Shown here: positions 1 through 5,344 of the stretch, one piece after another
Layout of the letters: every line of letters begins with the position of its first letter
Numbering within the stretch: the first letter of the stretch is position 1
Source of the DNA: Pontiella sp.
GTDB lineage: Bacteria; Verrucomicrobiota; Kiritimatiellia; Kiritimatiellales; Pontiellaceae
Direction: 5' to 3'
Assembly (NCBI GenBank): GCA_029935255.1
Contig: JAOZKS010000095.1
Location: forward strand, 1 to 8,801
Length of the DNA stretch: 8,801 nt
Program-made: the position numbers and the translations under genes
Notes under the pieces: generated by a model
Told to the model about the DNA's origin: nothing
Databases searched by the model: none
What the model saw: the letters and a program-made list of their open reading frames with translations, nothing else

Positions 1-607
1 GATAGTCCTGCCCGCCGCCGAATTCGAGGATGCGCTGGACGTGCTTGCCGAGAATATCGGCTTCGAGATTCACCTTGGTGCCTACTTTGAACTCCGACAT
101 GTCCGTCTCTTGGATCGTGTGAGGGATGATGTGAACGATAAAACCGTTGTCGGTCAACTCAGCCACGGTCAGCGAGATGCCGTCGATAGAAATCGAGCCC
201 TTGTAGACCATCAGCATGAGCATGTCGCGCGAGCACTCGATCGTGAATTTAAAGTCGCGCCCCACTTCCTCCACCTTCGCCACCGTGCCGGTATTATCGA
301 CATGACCGGTAACAATATGCCCACCGAGCGTATCGCCCAACGCCAGCGCCTGTTCCAGATTCACCAGATCGCCGGGGGTTTTTTCACCCAGATTGGTTTT
401 GTCGAACGTTTCGCCGAGCACATCGAACATCAACGCATCGCCCTCCATCGCCGCCACGGTCAGGCAGGTTCCATTCACGGCAATGCTGTCGCCCAAACCA
501 ATCGGCTTATCAAACGGACGGTTCGGCACCATCGTGATCCGCCCCGCCGTGCCCTCCATCTTGATTTCGGTAATATTCCCCAGCCGCTGCACAATTCCTG
601 TAAACAT
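1..607 (-). CDS. ribE: Riboflavin synthase, alpha subunit type (3' end outside window)
   Basis: The enzyme dismutates two 6,7-dimethyl-8-ribityllumazine molecules to riboflavin plus the pyrimidine that RibH reuses; it is cytosolic. The frame starts MFTGIVQRLG at 607 and stays open for 202 codons to the window edge, so the protein is nearly complete (the family is usually about 200-220 residues). The two tandem lumazine-binding barrels are visible: SIAVNGTCLTV (residues 41-51) in the first and GSISIDGISLTV (137-148) in the second. GGHIVTGHVD (95-104), IPHT (161-164) and NLEADILGKHVQR (180-192) are also typical. The start lies 2 bp after the ribD stop, and GGAG within the ribD 3' end gives a ribosome binding site about 8 nt upstream, suggesting coupling to ribD. 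The stop codon and any terminator lie outside the window. Confidence 0.96.
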   Translation of the reverse strand, partial: MFTGIVQRLGNITEIKMEGTAGRITMVPNRPFDKPIGLGDSIAVNGTCLTVAAMEGDALMFDVLGETFDKTNLGEKTPGDLVNLEQALALGDTLGGHIVTGHVDNTGTVAKVEEVGRDFKFTIECSRDMLMLMVYKGSISIDGISLTVAELTDNGFIVHIIPHTIQETDMSEFKVGTKVNLEADILGKHVQRILEFGGGQDY

Positions 608-609
608 TT

Positions 610-1608
610 CTATTTCTCCACTTTTGCTTTAATCAACACATCTTCGCCGAGCTGTTCCACGGATTGGAACTTCAGATTCTTGACATCGGAAATCAGCCCG
701 CCCCTTTTGGCATAATTCGGAATCCCGTCCGCCCCCATCAACTTTGGGGCAATGAAGAAGGCGAATTCATCCACCAAACCTTCTTCGACAAAACTCGCCG
801 CGAGTTTTCCACCGCCCTCGCAAAGCACATGCATCACATCATGCCCCGCCAGCTCCTTCAAAATTTCTTTGAGTGCCCCCGTGCGTACTAAGGTCTGCTC
901 CGCCGCATCGTCCGTCAGGATCTTCGCATTCGATAGAATCGTTTCCCCGATCACCACCCGCCACGGATGGCGGCCCTCGGCGGGTCGCGGAAGCAACGAG
1001 GGATCGTCCGCAATAATCGTGGCCGCACCCACCATGACGGCATCTGCCCGGCGGCGCATTTCCTGCACCCGCTCACGCGCTTCGGGGCCGGTGATCCATT
1101 TTGAATTTCCTTCACTGTCCGCAATCCGGCCATCCAGTGTCGAGGCGAGTTTGAGGGTGACGTACGGCATTTCCGTGGTAATAAATTTCTCGAACGGGGC
1201 GATCAGTTCGCGCCCCGCTTCCTCACAGATTCCAGTGATCACTTCCACGCCAGCATCCCTCAAAATATCGAGTCCACGCCCAGCGTGTTTTGGATTCAGA
1301 TCCTCCACACAAACCACCACGCGGCCGATTCCCTTTTCCAGAATCAGATCGGTGCAGGGCGGCGTACGACCCTGCGTCGAACACGGCTCCAAGGTCACAT
1401 ATAGAATTGCCGATTTTAGATCGCCGATTGCCGATTTTAAACAATCCCGTTCGGCATGATCACCGCCCGCCTTTTTATGCCATCCTTCAGCGATGATCTT
1501 GTCATCTTGCACCAGCACGGCACCTACTGGTGGATTTGGGCGGGTCATCCCCTCTCCCAACTTCGCCAGCTCAATCGCCCGCATCATATATTGTTCGTTC
1601 ATATTCAT
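610..1608 (-). CDS. ribD: Bifunctional pyrimidine deaminase / reductase
   Basis: RibD deaminates the GTP cyclohydrolase II product and then reduces its ribose side chain with NADPH. The N-terminal deaminase domain (about 1-145) has NPPVGA (25-30), zinc ligand His51 with Glu53 (HAE), and Cys76/Cys85 in LEPCSTQGRTPPC. The reductase domain (about 147-332) has VTLKLASTLDGRIA (150-163), VGAATIIADDP (193-203) and VLCEGGG (261-267). At 332 residues it is somewhat shorter than the usual 350-370, with the shortening apparently in the reductase. Residues 57-69 (LKSAIGDLKSAIL) are an internal duplication encoded by a seven-base tandem repeat. ATG codons at 1608 and 1602 are both possible and neither has a clear Shine-Dalgarno; an in-frame TAA just upstream rules out a longer start. 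It follows ftsY after an 83-bp gap and precedes ribE by 2 bp. It ends in TAG. Confidence 0.96.
   Translation of the reverse strand: MNMNEQYMMRAIELAKLGEGMTRPNPPVGAVLVQDDKIIAEGWHKKAGGDHAERDCLKSAIGDLKSAILYVTLEPCSTQGRTPPCTDLILEKGIGRVVVCVEDLNPKHAGRGLDILRDAGVEVITGICEEAGRELIAPFEKFITTEMPYVTLKLASTLDGRIADSEGNSKWITGPEARERVQEMRRRADAVMVGAATIIADDPSLLPRPAEGRHPWRVVIGETILSNAKILTDDAAEQTLVRTGALKEILKELAGHDVMHVLCEGGGKLAASFVEEGLVDEFAFFIAPKLMGADGIPNYAKRGGLISDVKNLKFQSVEQLGEDVLIKAKVEK
1404..1438. repeat. Seven-base tandem repeat inside ribD
   Basis: Five consecutive 7-mers can be read on the plus strand: GAATTGC, CGATTTT, AGATCGC, CGATTGC, CGATTTT. The 13-mer ATTGCCGATTTTA occurs exactly at 1406-1418 and again at 1427-1439, 21 bp apart. 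Twenty-one bases is three repeat units and seven codons, so the protein shows LKSAIGD followed by LKSAIL. The repeat lies between the HAE and PCxxxGRTPPC motifs of the deaminase domain without breaking the frame. Confidence 0.8.
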
Positions 1609-1691
1609 GACATTTTAAGCACAAAGACTCCACGGTCGCTAGGCCAGCATACCATAATCCATCCTTCTTTGTGCTCTTCGAGCCTTTGTGT
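1609..1691. repeat. ftsY-ribD gap with inverted CACAAAG-type repeats
   Basis: AGCACAAAGA at 1618-1627 is repeated in inverted orientation as TCTTTGTGCT at 1666-1675, with a spacer of 38 bp. A third copy of the CTTTGTG core lies at about 1684-1690, against the ftsY stop codon. There is no ORF and no clear Shine-Dalgarno for ribD. Such short CACAAAG units look like a dispersed intergenic repeat, but only this window can be seen. No convincing promoter was found. Confidence 0.55.
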
Positions 1692-2582
1692 TTATTCCTC
1701 TCCATTTTCTCCGAACAGCGCATCAACGAATTCTTCGGGATTGAAGGGGACGAGGTCGTCTTCGCCTTCGCCGAGACCGGCGAAGAGGATCGGCACGTTG
1801 AGCTCGGAGCGAACGGAAAAGAGGAAGCCGGCTTTGGAGGAGCCGTCGAGTTTGGTGATGACGATTCCGGTGATGGGCACCACTTGATTAAACTGCCTGG
1901 CCTGTATGATGGCGTTCTGCCCCAACGAGGCATCGAGTACCATCCATACTTCGTGCGGGGAGTCAACGTGACGCTTATCCATCGACCGGCACATTTTCGG
2001 AAGCTCGTCCATCAGCGGGGTCTTGGTATGCATCCGTCCGGCGGAATCGACGATGACCGGATCACAGCCCTTGGCGATGGCATCCTCGAGCGCATTATAG
2101 GCCACGCCTGCGGCATCGGCCCCCATTTCACCGCCGACAAAGTCACAGCCAACCTTTTCGCTCCAAAGTTTGAGTTGGGAGGAACCGGCAGCCCGGAACG
2201 TGTCGGAACCGCAGAGCATCGGTTTGAGTCCCTGCCCCATTGCACGCTTGGCGAGCTTGGCCGCCGTGGTGGTCTTGCCAGAGCCATTGACGCCGAGCAA
2301 TAGGAGAACAAACGGGCTCTTATCCGACGGCCAGGAAAAAGAATCGGATTGACCGAGCTCTCTCAGGAGAAGGTCGCGCAACAGGTCTTTGCGGGAAATC
2401 TTTCGGGGTGCGGAGTCGAGTTGATCGACAATCTCCATGACCAATCGCACGGGAACATCGGACCGAAGAAGAATCTCTTCAAGCTCTTCAACGTTGAGTT
2501 CATCGACATCACCGACCGAAGGTGAAAAAACCTGCTTGAGAATATTCCGGGTCTTGGAAAGTGCAGAAGCCCATGCAACCAT
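1692..2582 (-). CDS. ftsY: Signal recognition particle receptor FtsY (NG domain only)
   Basis: FtsY is the membrane-associated GTPase that receives SRP-ribosome complexes for co-translational insertion of membrane proteins. The 296 residues form an N helical bundle (about 1-85) followed by the G domain. Visible motifs are the P-loop GVNGSGKTT (97-105), DTFRAAG (127-133), DSAGR (179-183), TKLDG (243-247) and the C-terminal GLGEGEDDLVPFNPEEFVDALF. FtsY rather than Ffh is supported by that C-terminus and by the absence of an M domain. The acidic A domain of E. coli FtsY is missing, as in many short FtsY proteins. Several usually fixed positions differ: DTAGR is DSAGR, the AAA-x-EQL stretch is AAGSSQL, LDATTGQ is LDASLGQ, and TKLDGTAKGG is TKLDGSSKAG. 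The start ATG abuts the nusB stop (TAAATG), with GAGG upstream. It ends in TAA. Confidence 0.95.
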   Translation of the reverse strand: MVAWASALSKTRNILKQVFSPSVGDVDELNVEELEEILLRSDVPVRLVMEIVDQLDSAPRKISRKDLLRDLLLRELGQSDSFSWPSDKSPFVLLLLGVNGSGKTTTAAKLAKRAMGQGLKPMLCGSDTFRAAGSSQLKLWSEKVGCDFVGGEMGADAAGVAYNALEDAIAKGCDPVIVDSAGRMHTKTPLMDELPKMCRSMDKRHVDSPHEVWMVLDASLGQNAIIQARQFNQVVPITGIVITKLDGSSKAGFLFSVRSELNVPILFAGLGEGEDDLVPFNPEEFVDALFGENGEE

Positions 2583-3044
2583 TTACCGGCCCTCTTTCGG
2601 CGGCTTGTAGGTGGTGCGGGCCGGGCGGTCGATTTCCTTACGGATGCGGTCGAGTACGCCGTTGACAAAGCGGCCGGACTGAAAGCTGCTGAAATCCTTG
2701 GCAAAGTGGACGGCTTCGTTGATGGATACGACCGGCGGAACGTCCTCACGATAGAGCATCTCAAAAAGGGCGACGCGCATCACGGTGCGGTCGACCGCGA
2801 CCATGCGCTCGGAGTCCCAGCGCTTTGCATATTGCGAAAGACGGTCGTCGAGCTCATCCTTGCGTTGCACCACGCCTTTGATGATTTCCTCGGCATAGGT
2901 TTTTTCGCGCTCGATTGGATTCTTGTCCTCCCAGAAATCCTTCAGTGCGGTATCGATTGGCTCGGGATTGAAATCGAGCTGAAATAAAAACTGTATAATC
3001 CATTCGCGCGTCTCGCGCCGACCGTTGACTTTTTTATTCTGCAT
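2583..3044 (-). CDS. nusB: Transcription antitermination factor NusB
   Basis: NusB binds boxA RNA together with NusE (ribosomal protein S10) and supports antitermination of rRNA operons. The protein has 153 residues, near the family norm. It is all helical, with RRETREWIIQFLFQLDF at about 9-25, VAVDRTVMRVALFEML in the middle, PPVVSINEAVHFAKDFSS, and the diagnostic GRFVNGVLDRIRKE near the C-terminus. The start at 3044 has GGAG at 3049-3052 (read on the minus strand), 4 nt upstream. The stop directly abuts the ftsY start. nusB next to ribH is a common arrangement in bacteria. Here a 114-bp gap with inverted repeats and a terminator-like hairpin separates the two genes. Confidence 0.97.
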   Translation of the reverse strand: MQNKKVNGRRETREWIIQFLFQLDFNPEPIDTALKDFWEDKNPIEREKTYAEEIIKGVVQRKDELDDRLSQYAKRWDSERMVAVDRTVMRVALFEMLYREDVPPVVSINEAVHFAKDFSSFQSGRFVNGVLDRIRKEIDRPARTTYKPPKEGR

Positions 3045-3072
3045 AGAACTCCAAATGAAATGGGTGTTTTAA

Positions 3073-3158
3073 TCACTACGGAATACACCGAATACACCGA
3101 GAAAAAAACAACAAAACGAGCCCTCGTTCCGTGTCGCCAGTGTATTCCGTGGTTCCAC
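3073..3158. repeat. Inverted CACGGAATACAC-type repeats in ribH-nusB gap
   Basis: ACGGAATACAC (3078-3088) pairs exactly with GTGTATTCCGT (3140-3150), and flanking CAC/GTG bases extend the match. Next to the left arm the unit is repeated (GAATACACCGAATACACCGAG). A degenerate copy of the same unit is read on the minus strand as CGACACGGAACGAG next to the right arm. The whole gap is therefore an imperfect palindrome built from a roughly nine-base unit. It resembles the ACCACGGAACACACGGAA-type intergenic repeats I recall from various bacterial genomes; that family link is from memory. Confidence 0.6.
3101..3130 (-). terminator. Possible intrinsic terminator or attenuator between ribH and nusB
   Basis: Read on the minus strand, AACGA-GGGC-TCGTT forms a five-pair stem (3115-3128) that two G-T wobble pairs may extend. 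It is followed by TTTTGTTGTTTTTTT. The stem is short, so termination would probably be partial. If active it would lower read-through from the riboswitch-controlled ribBA-ribH part into nusB-ftsY-ribD-ribE. No independent promoter for nusB could be supported. Confidence 0.4.
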
Positions 3159-3668
3159 TTATAACTGTTGGTAGACGCGGGCGGTTTCGATGGCCGCTTC
3201 GGCGGCATACCATCCACGGGTATTTTCGCCGCCGAGGCAGCGGGCTTCAGCCTGCGCCCACGTGCGAACGCCAACGATTTCGTTGATAACCGGAACCTTG
3301 TGACGGCAGGAGATATCGAGAATGCTCTGGCCGGTGGTATCGATGATCATTTGGGCATGTTGCGTTTCGCCTTCTACCACCACGCCGAGCACAATCAATG
3401 CACTGTAGTTCCCGCTGGCCGCCAGCTTCTCGACGACCACCGGAATCTCATAGGCTCCCGGCACACGCACCACATCGATGGTGCTTGGTTTTGCGCCATT
3501 CCTTTCCAAACATTGGTAGGCACTCCGGCAAAGCTCGCTGGTCAACTCGTCGTTGAAGCGGCTGACCACAATACCAAACCGCATGCCGGAAGCATCAAGG
3601 CGACCCACAATTTGATGCGCTCCGATACCGCCTATTTTATTGATCTCGGTTGTAATTCCCTTGCCCAT
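3159..3668 (-). CDS. ribH: 6,7-dimethyl-8-ribityllumazine synthase
   Basis: RibH condenses the pyrimidine product of RibD (after dephosphorylation) with 3,4-dihydroxy-2-butanone 4-phosphate from RibBA to give lumazine, the RibE substrate. The 169-residue protein has RFGIVVSRFND (30-40), VPGAYEIP (69-76) and VVVEGETQH (97-104), with His104 matching the conserved catalytic-site histidine. Arg143 in the AQAEARC segment is a plausible phosphate contact. The stretch usually reading about GVLT is INEIVGVRT here, a local variation. A roughly 25-residue N-terminal extension precedes the core. The ATG shares one base with the ribBA stop (TAATG), a classic coupled junction. It ends in TAA. Confidence 0.96.
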   Translation of the reverse strand: MGKGITTEINKIGGIGAHQIVGRLDASGMRFGIVVSRFNDELTSELCRSAYQCLERNGAKPSTIDVVRVPGAYEIPVVVEKLAASGNYSALIVLGVVVEGETQHAQMIIDTTGQSILDISCRHKVPVINEIVGVRTWAQAEARCLGGENTRGWYAAEAAIETARVYQQL

Positions 3669-4873
3669 TAAATGATGTGCCCCATTTTATCGCGCTTAGT
3701 GGCGATGTAGCCTTCGTTGTGTTCATGGGTCGGCAACACGAGCGGAATACGTTCCGTCACTGAAACTCCATATTTATCAAGACCTTTGATCTTTGCCGGA
3801 TTGTTGGTCAAAAGCTTCACATTGGTCATGCCGAGATCGCGCAGGATCTGCGCACCGATTCCGTAGTCACGAAGGTCGGCATTGAAGCCGAGGTGCATGT
3901 TGGCCTCGACCGTATCCATGCCTTTTTCCTGTAGCTCGTAGGCATGGATTTTCTTGGCCAGCCCGATGCCTCGACCCTCTTGGCGCATGTAGACAATGGC
4001 TCCATAGCCATGAGCCTGAACCGCTTGCATGGCCGTTTCCAGTTGTGCACCGCAGTCGCAGCGCCGAGAGTGAAAAACATCACCCGTCAGACATTCGCTG
4101 TGCATGCGCACCAAGGGGGTTTGGCCTGAGTCGGGGCTTCCACACACCAGTGCAAGATGATCCTTGTTGTCAACGATCGAGCTATAGAGCGTCATACGGA
4201 ATGGCCCGGCCTCAGTCGGCATGGTGATTTCCCGTTCGGGGTGAACCAGTTGTTCGTGGGTATAGCGATATTTAACAACTTCCGAAACGGCGGTCATTTT
4301 GAGTCCATGCGCGTTGGCAAACTTGCGTAGTTCAGGAAAGCGTGCCATTTCACCATCTTCGCGAAGCACTTCGCAGATTACACTGGCGGGTTTCAAGCCA
4401 CAGATGCGGGCTAGATCGACGGTGCCTTCGGTATGGCCGGCACGTTCGAGCACTCCCCCGGGCATGGCCTTGAGCGGAAACATGTGCCCGGGCTTGATAA
4501 AGTCGGCGGCTTCGCTGTTTTCATCCACCAAGGCCAGTGCCGTCTTCGATCGGTCCGTGGCGCTGATTCCGGTGGTGGTTCCCTCGCGGACATCGACGGA
4601 ATCCATGAAGGCCGTGTGGTATTTATCCGATGAGTTCGCAGGAACCATGTGGGACAGGCCCAAGCGCGACAACATCTCTTCTTCCATGGGAACGCACACC
4701 AGGCCTCGGGCATGTTTGATCATGAAATTGATCGCTTCGGGAGTGGCCTTTTCTGCGGCGCAGACCAGATCGCCCTCGTTTTCACGGTCTTCATCGTCGG
4801 TCATCACAATGATTTCGCCGTTGCGGAATGCTTCGATCACTTCATGGATCGGGTCGAACACGTCTTTACTCAT
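3668..4873 (-). CDS. ribBA: Bifunctional DHBP synthase / GTP cyclohydrolase II
   Basis: The N-terminal half makes 3,4-dihydroxy-2-butanone 4-phosphate from ribulose 5-phosphate; the C-terminal half opens GTP, so this protein makes both riboflavin precursors. The RibB part (about 1-205) has the metal/substrate motif DDEDRENEGD (26-35) and GHTEGTVDLARICGL (146-160). The RibA part (about 208-401) has zinc ligands Cys261, Cys272 and Cys274 in the SECLTGDVFHSRRCDCG segment, RQEGRGIG (297-304), DYGIGAQIL (336-344) and LTNNPAKI (355-362). Both halves look catalytically complete. I chose the ATG at 4873 (MSKDVFDP, 401 aa) because GAAAGGTG lies just upstream. The longer open frame to 4963 would translate the terminator and part of the riboswitch. 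It is first in the operon, controlled by the FMN riboswitch. It ends in TAA overlapping ribH. Confidence 0.97.
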   Translation of the reverse strand: MSKDVFDPIHEVIEAFRNGEIIVMTDDEDRENEGDLVCAAEKATPEAINFMIKHARGLVCVPMEEEMLSRLGLSHMVPANSSDKYHTAFMDSVDVREGTTTGISATDRSKTALALVDENSEAADFIKPGHMFPLKAMPGGVLERAGHTEGTVDLARICGLKPASVICEVLREDGEMARFPELRKFANAHGLKMTAVSEVVKYRYTHEQLVHPEREITMPTEAGPFRMTLYSSIVDNKDHLALVCGSPDSGQTPLVRMHSECLTGDVFHSRRCDCGAQLETAMQAVQAHGYGAIVYMRQEGRGIGLAKKIHAYELQEKGMDTVEANMHLGFNADLRDYGIGAQILRDLGMTNVKLLTNNPAKIKGLDKYGVSVTERIPLVLPTHEHNEGYIATKRDKMGHII

Positions 4874-4886
4874 AACTGCACCTTTC
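4874..4886 (-). promoter_or_regulatory. ribBA ribosome binding site
   Basis: Minus-strand GAAAGGTGCAGTT immediately precedes the ATG at 4873. The AAAGGTG core is spaced about 5 nt from the start and fixes it. It lies directly after the T-run of the riboswitch terminator, so translation begins only if that terminator is read through. Confidence 0.8.
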
Positions 4887-4922
4887 AAAATAAAAAACCC
4901 TGAAGAACATACGTCTACAGGG
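4887..4922 (-). terminator. Riboswitch-controlled intrinsic terminator before ribBA
   Basis: On the minus strand CCCTG-T-AGA pairs with TCT-T-CAGGG (stem 4898-4922, one T/T mismatch, loop CGTATGT), followed by TTTTTTATTTT (4887-4897). The 3' arm contains TCTTCAGGG, the same nine bases that form the 5' P1/P2 strand of the riboswitch at 5063-5071. The 5' arm GCCCTGTAGA can therefore pair either with the terminator 3' arm (OFF) or with the riboswitch 5' strand (antitermination, ON). This is the expression platform of the FMN riboswitch. Confidence 0.85.
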
Positions 4923-4951
4923 CTTCTCGGCAAGACACAGCTTGTCGGTTC

Positions 4952-5072
4952 ATCTTCTTCCATCCAGACTATACGGTCGGTTGCAGAATTTCACTGCACC
5001 ATGTTTTTCCAAACCTCGGAAAAACTCGCGGACTGTCACCGCCGGTCGGGAATTTCACCCTGCCCTGAAGAT
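4952..5072 (-). ncRNA. FMN riboswitch (RFN element)
   Basis: This is the mRNA leader aptamer that binds flavin mononucleotide and shuts down riboflavin synthesis when FMN is plentiful. Conserved blocks on the minus strand, in order: ATCTTC opening P1 (5067-5072), CAGGGCAGGGTGAAATTCCC, GACCGGCGGT, AGTCCGCGA (5026-5034), GGTGCAGTGAAATTCTGC, AACCGACCGTATAGTCTGG, and GAAGAAGAT closing P1. A variable stem of eight perfect pairs (GTTTTTCC with GGAAAAAC, 5003-5025) replaces the less conserved arm. All core blocks of the family are present, so the aptamer should be functional. It lies between a good promoter and a terminator ahead of ribBA and is the only flavin-sensing element seen for the whole six-gene operon. 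Confidence 0.97.
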
Positions 5073-5078
5073 CGTGGG

Positions 5079-5107
5079 AATATGCTCCAACCCCGCAAAC
5101 CGTGCAA
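5079..5107 (-). promoter_or_regulatory. Sigma-70-type promoter of the riboflavin operon
   Basis: On the minus strand, TTGCAC (5102-5107) is separated by exactly 17 bp from CATATT (5079-5084). Transcription would start about 7 nt downstream, at roughly 5072, which is the first base of riboswitch helix P1. The match, spacing and position all agree. Confidence 0.8.
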
Positions 5108-5215
5108 GTGAAATTGCCTATGAAAACTACGTTTATGAATCCTGCTACTGAAAATCCGGAAATTTGAGGTCCACCGGGGTCTTTTCACATCCACTCGCAA
5201 GGCGGAGTGAAGGGG
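5108..5215. other. Intergenic region between rluA remnant and rib promoter
   Basis: No ORF is supported here. On the minus strand CACTC (5205-5209) and GAGTG (5192-5196) can form a five-pair hairpin with an eight-base loop just after the RluA frame ends, but no T-run follows, so a terminator call is weak. The AT-rich stretch at about 5108-5160 may act as an upstream element of the rib promoter. Confidence 0.4.
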
Positions 5216-5344
5216 TTACTTCATCAACGATTCAAAATAGGCGGGCATCTTGGTTTCGAAGCTCATTAGTTCTTTTGAGAAGGGATGAACAAGGGTGATA
5301 GATGCCGAATGCAGGGCGAGTCGTTTTATGCCCATTTCCTTTTA
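5216..5344 (-). pseudogene. C-terminal part of RluA-family gene, cut off by an in-frame stop
   Basis: Read in the same frame as the upstream RluA gene, the codons after TAA (5342-5344) give KEMGIKRLALHSASITLVHP, then FSKELMSFETKMPAYFESLMK and a TAA at 5216-5218. This is the expected C-terminal segment of RluA-family pseudouridine synthases (a KxLALHA-like motif followed by a THP-like segment and an F-P-x-F ending). There is no further stop or frameshift, and removing the TAA gives a 230-residue protein of normal length. The nonsense change is therefore recent, recoded, or a sequence error. On its own this fragment has no start signal. Confidence 0.75.

Noticed and set aside
1404..1438. CRISPR-like array
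   Set aside because: The unit is only seven bases, contiguous without spacers, and lies inside the ribD coding frame.
752..1459. Plus-strand open frame of 235 codons opposite ribD
   Set aside because: It arises from the GC-rich codon pattern of ribD on the other strand. The product has no family signature and its start lacks a ribosome binding site.
1671..2303. Plus-strand open frame of 210 codons opposite ftsY
   Set aside because: FtsY motifs are clear on the minus strand; the antisense product is unrecognisable and overlaps the gene nearly entirely.
4874..4963. Longer ribBA start at 4963 adding 30 residues
   Set aside because: The extra codons run through the terminator hairpin and the 3' part of the FMN aptamer. 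The ATG at 4873 has a good ribosome binding site and a family-typical N-terminus.
4299..5111. Plus-strand open frame of 270 codons opposite ribBA and the riboswitch
   Set aside because: It is the mirror of a well-conserved ribBA gene and a structured RNA. Its product is low-complexity Ser/Arg-rich sequence with no recognisable motif.
5342..5344. Reassigned stop codon, selenocysteine or pyrrolysine at the RluA TAA
   Set aside because: TAA ends ribBA, ribH, nusB, ftsY and the AlbA_2 gene here, while TAG and TGA end others, so the code looks standard. Selenocysteine and pyrrolysine use TGA and TAG, not TAA.
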